A DNA stretch of 64,000 bases from Sorex araneus (GCF_027595985.1 NC_073306.1:151584919-151648918), one strand, 5' to 3'; numbered from the stretch's first letter, positions 41,306-51,507 are shown. The notes: a model not told the origin generated them from the letters alone. Numbers and translations: made by a program.

Positions 41306-41928
41306 CTGGGAGCAATCCCTGGTCACGGAGCTGGGAGCAATCCCGGGTCACGGAGCTGGGAGCAATCCCTGGTCACGGAGCTGGGAGTAATTCCTGAGCA
41401 CAGAGCTGGGAGCAATCCCTGGTCACGGAGCTGGGAGCAATCCCTGGTCACGGAGCTGGGAGCAATCCCTGAGCACGGAGCTGGGAGCAATCTCTGGTCA
41501 CAGAGCTGGGAGCAATCCTTAGTCACGGAGCTGGGAGCAATCCCTGAGCACGGAGCTGGGAGCAATCCTTAGTCACGGAGCTGGGAGCAATCCCTGAGCA
41601 CGGAGCTGGGAGCAATCCCTGAGCACGGAGCTGGGAGCAATCCCTGGTCACGGAGCTGGGAGCAATCCCTGGTCACAGAGCTGGGAGCAATCCCTGAGCA
41701 CGGAGCTGGGAGCAATCCCTGGTCACGGAGCTGGGAGCAATCCCTGGTTACGGAGCTGGGAGCAATCCCTGAGCACAGAGCTGGGAGTAATTCCTGAGCA
41801 CAGAGCTGGGAGCAGGCCCTGAGCACGGAGCTGGGAGCAATCCCTGAGCACGGAGCTGGGAGCAATCCCTGAACACAGAGCTGGGAGTGATTCCTGAGCA
41901 CAGAGCTGGGAGCAGGCCCTGAGCAGTG
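41306..41928. repeat. 25-bp minisatellite, 25 units, SINE-derived
   Basis: Twenty-five in-register units with no length change start every 25 bp from 41306 ('ctgggagcaatccctg', then ggtcacggag or gagcacagag). The unit resembles the internal repeat of SINE-A ('aggagtaattcctgagtgca' plus gagc). Three units (41381, 41781, 41881) keep gagtaat/gagtgat-ttcctgag and are closest to it. Frames of 80-110 codons on the minus strand are an artefact: 25 bp is not a multiple of 3, so the peptide repeats every 25 residues. Confidence 0.95.
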
Positions 41929-42235
41929 CCAATATAGTCCTTCTAACCACCTTTCCCCACAAATGCAAGAAAAGAGACAGCCACACTGAAATTTCCCAAA
42001 TATTCAGCCAGTATCTTTTTTAATGCTTTCTAACCTGTTCATATTTTGATTTGTGTTTTAATGTTGCAGGATCTAGAACTTCTCATACCATGCAGCACAG
42101 GCACAGTAAAAGGGGGCATCTTTGCCCTGTTTTCAATCTTAGGACAAAACTTCGTGTTTTTGCTAGAAGATGTTAAGCTAACCTCTTAAAATGGATAAGG
42201 GGGATCCTATCTGTCTCTGCTATTTGTTTCTTTTG
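41929..42235. other. Single-copy stretch
   Basis: No feature recognised. Confidence 0.4.
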
Positions 42236-42399
42236 TTTTTTTTTTTTTGTTTTTTGGGTCACACCTAGCAATGCACCGGGGTTACTCCTGGCTTTGTACT
42301 CAGGAATTACTCCTGGCGGTGCTCAGGGATGCTGGGAATCAAACCCGGGTCGGCCGCATGCAAGGCAAATGCCCTACCCGCTGTGCTATCACCCCAGCC
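42236..42399 (-). mobile_element. SINE-A, antisense, with TSD
   Basis: T-run, 'gggtcacacctagcaatgca', 'tgggaatcaaacccgggtcg', 'ctatcaccccagcccc'. Flanks ctatttgtttcttttg (near 42220) and ctatttgttttgtttt (42400) look like a TSD. It lacks the 'gggaccatat' segment. Confidence 0.92.
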
Positions 42400-42642
42400 C
42401 CTATTTGTTTTGTTTTGATATTCCTAGTGGTGTTTGGGGAACCATAAAATGCTGCAGATAAAGCATGTGCTTGAGCCCTTTGAAACATCTCCCTGGCCAA
42501 ATGGTAAATGCCGAATGAACAGCTATTTTATAGTTTATTCGTTGTTGTCGTGCTGAGATTGAACCCAGGTTTCATATACTCAAGGCAGATACTTTGCCAC
42601 GGACCCACATCCCTGACACATTTTCTATTACAGAAAGTAATT
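42400..42642 (-). mobile_element. Old tRNA-derived SINE relics
   Basis: 42425-42500 ('ggtgtttggggaaccataaa' to 'atctccctggcc') and 42550-42618 ('gagattgaacccaggtttca') preserve SINE heads in antisense. Confidence 0.5.
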
Positions 42643-42832
42643 CCAGGGGCTGGAGAGATGGTACAGCAGGTAAGGTGCCTGCCTCACACAGAGCCAACCG
42701 GGCTTTGAGCTCCAGCATCCCATACGGCCCCCTGGGCCTGCCGGGAGTAACTCCTGAGTGCAGAGCCAGGAGTAACCCCAAGCATCTCCGGGTGTCCCCG
42801 CCTCACCCGCCCCCTCACCCCCAGAAAAAAGA
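42643..42832 (+). mobile_element. SINE-A, sense
   Basis: 'ggggctggagagatggtaca', 'gccaaccgggctttgagctc', 'gccgggagtaactcctgagt', 'gagccaggagtaaccccaag', A-rich end. Confidence 0.9.
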
Positions 42833-43230
42833 AATTTCAGAGAATTGATGTGTCTCCTTCTGTCAGAGCTGTTCTTTCCTGTGTGAACTTTAGTTACCAG
42901 CTTTTTTGCTCTCTTAGATACCAAGTTATTGAGGTTATCTATTTCTGTTGTGTGGGTTTTGATATTCTCTGTCTTTCAAGGAATTGGTTCACATTATTTC
43001 ATCAAATTTGTGAGGAAATAGCTTCTTTTGCACATCTAATGCTCCTTCCCCTGTCAGTGTGGAAGTGGGCATCTCGTTGGTAAATATGCAGAGGGTGGGT
43101 GAGGAGAATTCCCTAGCAGTGCTGGTTTGGGTTTAGGAGCTGCAACCAATGGTGTTTAAAATGCAACCTGGATCCCACATGCCAAACATGTGCTCCAGCC
43201 CTTTGTGCCATCACCCTAGCCCCATGAAGT
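42833..43230. other. AT-rich L1-like DNA and an old SINE
   Basis: 42860-43080 resembles antisense L1. 43118-43224 is an old antisense SINE ('acctggatcccacatgccaa', 'gccatcaccctagcccc'). Confidence 0.45.
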
Positions 43231-43388
43231 TGTTTTTATACTTGTCACTTGTATCACTTGTAGTCCCGTTGATCTTTGATTTGCTTGAGCAGGCACCAGT
43301 GATGTCTCCACTTGTCCCTGTCGTGTGCTAGTGCAGCTCAATAATTATCTGCTTGCTCCAGGAACAGGAAGAGCCTCAAATCGTTCAT

Positions 43389-44658
43389 TTAGGGATTTGA
43401 GGAAGGAATCTGACCATCTAGTTGGTGGGCGGCCACGAGGTCTTCTGACGTCCCGTGGAATCCAGTGGGTTTAGTCCAGTGGTCGTCTCTGAATCGCATT
43501 ACATGACCGGCCCATCTGATTTTTGATGCCTTGGCAAACGAGACAGCATCCCTGATTTTTGACCGTCGACGGAGGTCAGAACTCGGGATTCCTTCTCTCA
43601 TTTGAGTGAGACATGATATTCCCAGCACAGCTCTTTCGATTCCTCTTTGGGATACCCTAATAGCATTCTCATCCTGCTTGCGCAGGGCCCAGGTCTTTGA
43701 GGTATATGTTAGTGCAGGAAGAACGATGGAATCAAAAAGATGTGCCCAGAGTCGGAGGTTCTTCGTTCTCTTAACCACTTCTTCGATGCTCTTGAAGGCA
43801 TTCCACACTGCTCTCTTCCTCCTGGGCAGTTCTGGCACCAAGTCGTTCCTCATGTTGATTTCTCGACCCAGGTACACACAGCTGCTGCATTCGGAGTTGT
43901 TCGTTCCATTGAGAGCAAATGGAGCTTCAGGGACCAGTTCATTTTTCATGAACATCGTCTTGTTGAGATTCAGCTGCAATCTGACCTTTCCACACTCGTG
44001 GTGGAAGTCGGCCAGCATTTGTGCCGCTTGGCTAATGTTTGTTATGAGAATGATGTCATCAGCGAAGCGGAGGTGGTGTAATTGCCGACCATCTATCTTC
44101 ACTCCCATTCCTTCCCATTCCAGTTGTCGCATGATGTTCTCAAGGGTGCACTGAAGAGTTTTGGTGAAATGGTATTACCTGCCACACCCCTCTCTTTATG
44201 TCAATGATCACTTCCTTGTAGAATGGTGAGATCCTGGTGGTGAATCCACAATACAGCTCGAGGAGGATTTTGATATACTGAGTTTGAACGCCCTGTTTGG
44301 CCAGGGCTTCGATGACCGCCTCAGTCTCAACAGAATCGAAGGACTTCTTTAAGTCGATGAACGTTAGACAGAGCAGCATCTTGAACTCTTGTGAAACTTC
44401 AATGAGTTTGGTCACTCATTGAAGTTTCTATCGTGCTGAATCCCCTTCGGAACCCGGCTTGCTCGCATGGTTGTCCTTCATCTAGTGTTCTGCCTATTCT
44501 ATTCAGGATGATACGAGTGAACAACTTGTAGACGACAGACAGCAGGCAGATTGGGCAATAGTTGCCAATGTCGTGGATGTCTCCCTTCTTGTACAACAGA
44601 ACGGTCCTACTGGTTTTCCACTGAGACGGAACCTTGCATTCAGACAGGTAGCGTGTGA
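43389..44658 (-). pseudogene. RTE ORF2, 3' half: reverse transcriptase and C-terminal domain
   Basis: Translations in order: 'YKKGDIHDIGNYCPICLLSV', 'GQPCEQAGFRRGFSTI', 'LTFIDLKKSFDSVETEAVIE', 'QYIKILLELYCGFTTRISPF', a frameshift at 'IKRGVWQ' (expected RQGD-I-SP box), then 'LRFADDIILITNISQ' with the catalytic FADD preserved at 44055-44066. 'NLNKTMFMKN', 'SSCVYLGREINMRN', '[16 protein letters not shown]' follow, then the C-terminus is lost to frameshift. One 247-codon stretch (43389-44132) is still open. It is inactive but better preserved than the copy at 995-2550. Confidence 0.92.
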
Positions 44659-45001
44659 GGACACACCATAAAACACTTAATACCTATTATTCCTGCACCA
44701 TATTTGATAGGGTTCAAATTTGGTGTGAACCATGGTAACACCTCTAAGGGCGATTGGAGGCCGCCCTAAAAGCCTCTGTCCCTCTCGGAGAGCCCAGCAA
44801 GCTACCAAGAGTGTCCCGCCCGCACAGCAGAGCCTAGCAAGCTACCCATCGCGTATTCAATATGCCAACAACAGTAACAACAATTGGCCTCATTCACCTG
44901 TCACCGAAAGAGCCCCCAATACAGCAGTGTTAAGAAAGATGAGCAAAGAGAGGCTGAAAAAAATCTCGGGGATGAACTACACTGACAAAACAAAGAAAGA
45001 C
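44659..45001 (+). mobile_element. RTE 5' leader
   Basis: From 44773 to 44883 the leader matches the SINE-R body (compare 28922-29031, roughly 85% identical by eye). It includes 'ctctcggagagcccagcaag', 'gtattcaatatgcc' and 'acagtaacaacaa'. It then continues through 'tcattcacctgtcaccgaaa' and 'gagaggctgaaaaaaatctc', shared with NA-RTEs but absent from SINE-R. 44659-44772 has no match elsewhere in the window and may be leader or junction filler. Confidence 0.8.
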
Positions 45002-46450
45002 TAAAATGATTGTACTTTCAACGCACGGACACTGGCATCAGAAGCATCCATAGAGGACCTGATGGTGCTAGCGCAGAAGATCAAGTACGACATCATTAGT
45101 CTGACCGAAACAAGGAGACATCAATCACATCATGCCATTTTCGACACTGGAGAAGAATTGTTCCTCGGAACATGTGACAACAGAGGCGTTGGTGGCGTTG
45201 ATGTCCTTGTCAACATGAACTTGGCCATGAGCATCAATTCATTCAAATGCCTAACAACCCGAATTGGACAATTACGCTTGAATAGATGTGGCTCACTGCC
45301 TGCAGTTTCTATCTTCATCATCTACGCACCAACTTCAAACTACGATGAAGAAAGAAATTGAGAGGTTCTACGTGGAACTGGAGAAGTTCTATAAAGAAGA
45401 CCACACCTTCTACAAGATCATTGTTGGTAATTTTAATGCCAAGATAGGTCCAAGAAGGTTTCCCGAAGAACTCCACATTGGGACACATGGCCTAGAATGG
45501 AATGATCGGGGTGAGAGACTGTCTGAATTCATCATGTCGACCAAGACCATCCATGGTAACTCACAGTTCCAGAAGGCCGAATCTAAATGCTGGATATGGG
45601 AGTCTCCCAGTGGACAGTTTCACAATGAAATTGACCACATCATATTCAATCGAAGGTTTTGCCTGACCGATGTCGCTGTTGTCCCAAAATTCCAAATGGG
45701 ATCAGACCACCATCTCCTTCGTGTGAAATTCTACTTCACAGAGTGGGGAGAAAAGTCTGCAAAATTCAAGTCTAAGAAGGCAACTCCCAGAATGACCACA
45801 AACTGCAAGCTCTCTGGCACTATTGCAGCAACGTGGGAAGATGCCGTCCTTGACAACATTGACGAGGAATATGATTGACTGGTTCAGCACCTCCATGTCT
45901 GTGCGAAGAACGCCGAGAGTGAGAAAGCCACAAACAGACGCCTGTCTTCGGAAACTCTCGAGCTCATTCGTCAACGTGGTTTGGCACGAGACTCAGGCAA
46001 CCACAAGCTAATGTCCGAGTTCACAAAGCTGTGCATAGATGCGATAAAGGAAGACCTCAAAGAGAGAAGAGCAGCAGTGTTGGCCAGTGCAGCAGAAGTC
46101 AGAAAAATTATTTGCAACACTCACCTGTCCTTTGCCAACTACAAGACCAAGGTGACTGCCCTCCGACGTCCCAATGGATCTGATCTATCACATCCTCCAG
46201 AAAGGCAATGGAGAGGATTACTCACGACTTCTACTCAGATCTCTTTGACAGCCATGTTCACCTACCCACATACCAAATTCCGCAGGATGGTTATGTCTTT
46301 CCTAACGTTCTCCCTTCTGAAATCTGACACGCCATTTCGTTGGTAAAGACGAGAACAGGACCTGTTCCGGGCAATGTCAGACCCGAACACCTGAAGAATC
46401 TGCCGCCAGTACTCATCAATACACTGGCCCGACTCTTCACACACTACCTG
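45002..46450 (+). pseudogene. RTE ORF2, 5' half: APE-like endonuclease and linker
   Basis: The endonuclease is split over two frames. The first gives 'CTFNARTLASEASIEDLM', 'YDIISLTETRRHQ' (catalytic Glu retained) and 'GVGGVDVLVNMNLAM'. After a frameshift near 45350 the second gives 'FYKIIVGNFNAKIGPRR', 'NEIDHIIFNRRFCLTDV' and 'QMGSDHHLL'. The usual GDFN motif reads GNFN, so the expected catalytic Asp is Asn, while the SDH motif is intact. A stop at 45876-45878 (EEYD*L) and another at 46325-46327 (SEI*H) each fit CGA to TGA. The linker continues to the inversion breakpoint. The similarity is to nematode and shrew RTE proteins often mislabelled 'craniofacial development protein 2-like'. Confidence 0.92.
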
Positions 46451-46459
46451 TTTTATACT

Positions 46460-47239
46460 AGAAATGTAATATTAATGTCATTTGGGTAAATACATTTACC
46501 ATTTGTTGTCCATTATAGTCTATGACTATAATATTCAGCCCTCTATTTTGTCTCGGCATAAGTCAAAGGTGGATTCTACCACTTGCAGATGTAGAACGTG
46601 TGGAAACACACCTTCGGTTTGTGCCCCCTTGAACGCACACTCCCTCCCTCACCCAGGTCTCTGAGCCTCACCAGGCTGCAGTTAAGCTCACACTGACAAT
46701 GATCCCTGTGTTTTGCAAGTAGTTCTTTTGTTTACCTTCCAGGCATTTCCTGTCCCAAAGTGCATGTTAGCCAGGTCAGGATGGCTCTCAAATATACTCT
46801 TTTCCAAATTATTTCCAGACCCCAGCCGTCCCCTCTGGACTAAGTCAGGGATATGAGTTGGTTTGTTGCCCAAATCCCACTTCTCTTGTGAATGCCTTAG
46901 AGGAGCCCCATGGCACCTCCGATGACTGTGTAAGTGCATCCGTCTCTCACTTAATAGAAAACTGGGAAATCACAGCTGGATTTGCCTGCAGTGCCTGAGA
47001 CACATTTCACAGAGGTTTTATGTAAGTCTTAGGATTAGCTTCCCTTTGCGAGTAGCTGACAAATTGACAGAGACTTTAGCGAGACCAGTGTTTATCTCTT
47101 TATGTAACTTCGTCAGGAGCCAAGACAGCTTGTGGCAAATGATATCTCTGTTTCCCATTTCTGCTCCCATTTCTCTGCTTTCGCTTCCTATCTGGATGCA
47201 TCCTCAAGATCACCACCTGATTCAACAAGGTTGTTGGAA
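46460..47239. other. Single-copy DNA
   Basis: No gene or repeat recognised. Confidence 0.4.
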
Positions 47240-47385
47240 GTAACTGAATTCAGGAAACTATGGTTTATATGCCCAAGGGTCTACTATTCTGCCATTAAAA
47301 CGATGAAATTGTACCTTTTGGGGGGAAATGGATGTAATTGGAGGTGATTATACTAAATGAAAAAGTAAGGAAGTGAAAGGTCATT
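47240..47385 (+). mobile_element. L1M-like fragment
   Basis: 'ttctgccattaaaacgatga' and 'gaggtgattatactaaatga' recall the end of L1 ORF2. Diverged and short. Confidence 0.5.
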
Positions 47386-47439
47386 AACAGACAGGTTCGA
47401 TTCTCTATAGAATAAAAAAAGCAAGTGAACTGGAAAAAC

Positions 47440-47695
47440 TTAAGCCCAGTTCTCCCTCTTGGAGAAACTGGCAAGCTACTGAGAGTTTCCTGCCTGCATG
47501 GGAGAACCTTGCAAGCTCCCCATGGCATATTCATATGCCCAAACCAGTAAAACTGATGGGTCTCATTCCCCTGATACTGAAAGATCCTTCAATGCGGCAC
47601 TGTTGGGAAGGACGAGTAAAGAGAGGCTTATAAAATCTCAGGGCTAGAATGAATGAAGACATTACTGAGACCACTCGAAAAAATTCACAATCAAC

Positions 47696-47698
<3 letters not shown>
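47440..47698 (+). mobile_element. NA-RTE, partial, with tail turned microsatellite
   Basis: Shared body ('ctggcaagctactgagagtt', 'gcaagctccccatggcatat'), leader remainder ('tctcattcccctgatactga', 'gagaggcttataaaatctca'), then direct junction to the RTE 3' end ('gaatgaagacattactgaga', 'atcaacaggatga'). No ORF and no tRNA head. Confidence 0.85.

Positions 47699-47754
<56 letters not shown>
47696..47754. repeat. (GAT)n microsatellite at an NA-RTE 3' end
   Basis: About 18 perfect ATG/GAT triplets begin exactly where the element normally reads 'ggatgacagtgatacag'. Confidence 0.96.
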
Positions 47755-47755
<1 letters not shown>

Positions 47756-48130
47756 CTAGGTAGAATCTACTTTGATTCAGTGAAAAGTATGATGGTGACT
47801 GGAGGGGGGATGTGTGAGTGAATGAGTATGGGAGAGTTTGGGGGTAGCATGGCACAGAGGAATGAGTTTAAGAGTTTAGAAGAATGAGTATAAGAGTTTT
47901 TTTGGGTGCAGCATGGCTTGGAGCCTGTCGGCGCTCCCTCTGTTCCATGACATCTGAACTAGAGGCCAGGCTGAAGGCGGGTGGAAGAAGACTCCGTGCA
48001 CAGAATCTTCCTGGACCTCCTGCTCCAGACTTCTGTTTGCATGACTGGGACAGAGAGGGTTCTTGTTTGGTCATGCTAAATTGTTTAGAAGAAAAACTGT
48101 ATCTTCAGCTGGCCTCCTCACTGCCTTTTT
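47755..48130. other. Single-copy stretch
   Basis: Contains a duplicated 'gaatgagt[a/t]taagagttt' word near 47862-47898. No gene recognised. Confidence 0.4.
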
Positions 48131-48192
48131 GGCCAGGGGTGTAGCTCAGTGGCAGAACATATGCTTTACCATGGATTGGATTCCTGGCACCA
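48131..48192 (+). mobile_element. tRNA-Ala-like short element (ID-like)
   Basis: 'ggccaggggtgtagctcagt', 'catatgctttaccatgg' and 'ttggattcctggcacca' give A-box and B-box spacing like a tRNA, followed directly by (CA)n. Same family as 29985-30052. A functional tRNA is unlikely because arms do not pair and the end runs into CA. Confidence 0.6.
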
Positions 48193-48320
48193 CACACACA
48201 CACACACACACAGAAATACACACACATAAACACAGACACACACACACAAACATGCACAGAGAGAGAAATATACACACATACACATAGACACACACAGACA
48301 CACACAGACACACACACATC
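48193..48320. repeat. Interrupted (CA)n microsatellite
   Basis: CA arrays with 'gaaata' and 'gagaga' interruptions, directly downstream of the tRNA-like element. Confidence 0.95.
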
Positions 48321-51300
48321 TTTTTTGTTCCTTTCTGTTCAGATAACTAACCAATAAAAAGGAGACAGAATGTATTGTTAAACTTTTCCTCTTTCCCTCT
48401 CCTGCTGGCAAGAAAGGAAGAAATGATTGCTAAGTTCAAGGTCTCAGTGGATGGCCCACTGAGGAAGTGGGGGAAAAGGAGCCCGACAGCTGAGAAGGGC
48501 TGCAGCAGACCTGAGGAGCATCTGTAAAGAGTGTTTTGTGAGAGAATGAGGCATGCAAATTTCCATCAATGAAGTCATTGCCATTTCAGCCCTTGTTACA
48601 TTGCAGCTGAACAAATACCACTGAAGTAAAAATGTCTCCCAGCTCCAGGACAGAGTGGAAGCTAGAAGATAGGGACTGGGATGGTTGGGACAAGTTGTGT
48701 CCAGAAGTTCGTGGGGGTCAGTCCTGGAGACAAGGCTGAGTCGTGCCCCTCTTTGAGGCCCTTCACAGAAGTTCTCAGGATCTTGTTTCCTCGATGCACC
48801 TTTCTACTCCAGACCTGCCCAGAGATCCTGATGCCACCCCCACCCCTTACTAGAAATGATTATGGAAAGTACTAGGTCAGACAGCAACATAAATGGCAGG
48901 CTACAGCCGCAGGCTGGTGACCACAGGGCGGAAGCAGAGGGCAAGAGAAAAGCGCTGGGAGGAAACGGCCTGAGCGCGCGGTTCAAGGCCAGACCCTCTG
49001 GCACGGCCACGGAGTGATGCCAGAGGCCAGTGGGGAAGCCCTCTTGAAAGTTCCACAGAAAAGCCCGTCCTCAAAGGTAAGAGAGGTCACGCTGACCTAG
49101 ACAGGAAAGCCGGTGCGAAAGGGAGCTGCCATCAAGGTCACCCACTTCTGACGGGCAAGAGGAAAGAGCAGACACAGACCCTGGGAGAGAGGCAGGTGGC
49201 ACCCCGGGAACGGGGCCCAGCAGGACCGTGCGAGGCCCAGGTGGGAAGGCGGGAGGGGCAGAAGCGCCAAGGATGCAGGTCAAGGGCCCAGCAGGGCCGC
49301 TGGTGGTGTAGGCCTGGCTTCGGAAGCTTTGGGGCGCTCAGAGGGCACTGCTCAGGGGGCACTGTGAGCAGGAGAGACGGCAGCTTTATTACGTCTAGGC
49401 CAGACTGCACGCTAAGTAAATACGCGGCAGCTGTGAAAATAACTTTGCTGGACAGATTGTTTGCTAGTGAAAACACAGGGTCCCGCCAGCCCTCGCCCTC
49501 GCGGGATGCTCGAGGCCTTCCAGGCGCCACAGAACACCAGTGCCCATGCGACCTGGGGGTCCTCTTGGCAATCGTGGGGAAGAATTCCAGGCTCAGAGCT
49601 CAGAGACCAGTTGCCGTGCAGTCCCGGCGCCTGCCCCGTGCCCACTCAGTGCCAAGTCCCTTCCTCCCCCTGGCCTTTGGAAAGAAGGTCACACTCCCCT
49701 GAGTCTTTGCAGGAGATGACGTTCGGGCCGCTCCCAGTCAGGGCACCCCTCCTGCTCGAGGCAGGAGCCCCCACTGTAGCCATCTAGCGGGTCGCATGGC
49801 GCTCCGCGCTCACAGACTATTAGCGTGCCGCACAGCCGATGAAACGTCCCTTCTCGGGAGGAGGCAGGACCTGCTGGCTCGGAGATGCTGCTATGTGCAT
49901 GCGGGAAGAGCAGGGAATGACCCGCGGGAGTCGGGGATCGTGAGCCCCCCCCTGCTCCCACACTCTCCAGCTCTCAGTCCCCTTTCCTGCTGACCCTCTC
50001 CTCGGCTCAGTTTCACAGGTATCCTCAACGCTGTCCCCCGCCTTAAAAATTCACTCCCAGGACACAAAAACCCAATCAAGCTGCTGTTTGTTTGGGTAAA
50101 AGCTCACTGTTTCTGGTCAACCACAAGAGGAGGGGCTGCCCCGAGACCTCCAGGGAGAAGAGGTGGCTTGTCTTCTCCAGGGGAGTGACAGGGGCTGACA
50201 GCACTGAGGGTTTCCAGCCGAGGGCACTGCCCTTCCAGTCTGGGTGTCCAGTAGTTTGCAGGGGCAGAGAGGGGTCAGTCCTGGAGACAAGGCTGATCGC
50301 CCACAGTGCTGACCTTCGTGCCCAGCCCCCTTCTGATTCTGCTGGGGTCCTCCTCATGCCAACAGGACAGTCCTATCAGGCAGGACATAACAGGCTTAGA
50401 TATTCTCTCCCAGCAGCCAGAAGCAAGAACCAGCCCTTGGAGTCCGGTTAACCTCTCTTGGGGCACCAAATCTTCTCCAACTCCACACCGTTCCCCCAGG
50501 TGCCCCAAATGCCTTCTTGGGAAGCTCCCCCACTCCACAACCACCCACTCTCCATCCCTCCTGAGTCAAGCTCTGCAAACTCTTCTCCCACGTGAGTCCC
50601 CAACCCCCACAGTTACACCATCCGTGTGCCTCCACATCTGCGATGTGGCCCCATGTGCTTTGGGCTCCATCCAATGACCAGGGCTGACAACCCCTCTCCT
50701 GGGCAGCTGCTGCCCACAAAAATCTTTCCCTGGGAAGAGCAGATGCTGAGGTCAGCCAGACTGCAACATGAATGTTTGGGGAACAGAATATTTTTCATGC
50801 CTGTAGAAGCCTGCTAAAATGAACCAAGATGACAGTCTGCTTGCGAAAACCAGAGGCAGAGTTGGCGGGTAAATTTCCATCGGTCTTAGCGAGTTTCCGA
50901 AGATGTGCCTCTCTGTTCTGTGCTGGGGGATACGCCCGGGATTGCCAGGAGGCGTCCCGCTCTCGCTGAGTGGGCATGGAGCTCTGAGGGCACCAGCCTA
51001 AGCTTTGCCCCCCACCCTGACCTAGAGGTAAAGCTCTGCGCGATGCCAGGGGCTGCCTCCAGCTAGGGACAGGTCCGGAGAGCCGTGTGCTAGCAGCCTG
51101 AGCACCAGCCGGTCCCGCCTGCCCCAGGGAGCTCGGGAGGGAGCTGATCGCTAAGGTAACCACAGGGCCCCGGGGGTGGGCAGATGCAGACACACGGCAG
51201 CTGCTGCGGCTGGGCACACAGCCTGTACCCTGCACGGGAGACACTCCCGGGGGCCCGCTGCTGCCAGCTGAGGCCTCGGAGCTGAGCTATGTGGGGCTGC

Positions 51301-51507
51301 TGCTCGAGAGAGCTGCTCGGAGAAAGTCTGGGTGGTCTCACGGTGCTCTGCTGGGTCCTGGAGACCCCTGGACCTCGGAAACCTCTTCCCTCTGGGAAAC
51401 TCAGGTCTTGTGGCAGAGTTGGAACGTGAACTCATGATGTCAGTACATGGGCTCACCTGAATCTCCCGGGAAAGTGCTAAAGATGACTGCAGTGGGTGGT
51501 ACATCCA
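48321..51507. other. Long repeat-poor stretch, no gene recognised
   Basis: About 3.2 kb without recognisable SINE, L1 or RTE. Composition is moderately GC-rich. Frames up to 168 codons occur on both strands and none resembles a protein family. Such a repeat-free run could hold unrecognised exons or regulatory DNA, but I see no supporting signal. Confidence 0.45.

Larger units (their letters stand above)
43231..46459 (-). mobile_element. RTE-clade LINE, near full length, 5' half inverted
   Basis: One insertion bracketed by TSDs tgtttttatact (43231-43242) and tgttttatact (46449-46459), which differ by one T. On the minus strand, 44658 down to 43243 is the 3' half in normal orientation (RT, C-terminus, acaagtgat tail repeats). 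44659-46450 is the 5' half in opposite orientation (leader, endonuclease, linker). Both halves break at the same element position: the 14-nt word tcacac[a/g]ctacctg ends the inverted part (46437-46450) and starts the normal part (44658-44645). This is the geometry of twin priming during target-primed reverse transcription. The retained length of about 3.2 kb matches RTE elements. Confidence 0.93.

Noticed and set aside
41306..41928. CRISPR-like regular array
   Set aside because: Units are contiguous with no unique spacers, and the context is mammalian.
41323..41986. Repetitive proteins with a repeated CSQL-type motif
   Set aside because: They are a translation of a 25-bp minisatellite. The 25-residue peptide period is simply three DNA units.
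43389..46450. Host gene 'craniofacial development protein 2-like'
   Set aside because: That label is often attached to RTE proteins. The domains here are retrotransposon endonuclease and reverse transcriptase with disabling changes, bracketed by TSDs.
43231..46459. Nematode contamination of the assembly
   Set aside because: The element has TSDs in shrew DNA, and a second copy sits inside a mammalian L1 with flanking shrew SINEs.
43231..46459. BovB LINE
   Set aside because: Same RTE clade, but the protein blocks look closer to nematode and shrew RTE elements than to BovB. A formal tree would settle it.
48131..48192. Functional tRNA gene
   Set aside because: A and B boxes are recognisable, but the arms do not pair properly and the 3' end runs into (CA)n.
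48105..48411. Cysteine/valine-rich small proteins (also near 31477, 36645, 38356)
   Set aside because: Direct translation of CA/GT microsatellites.
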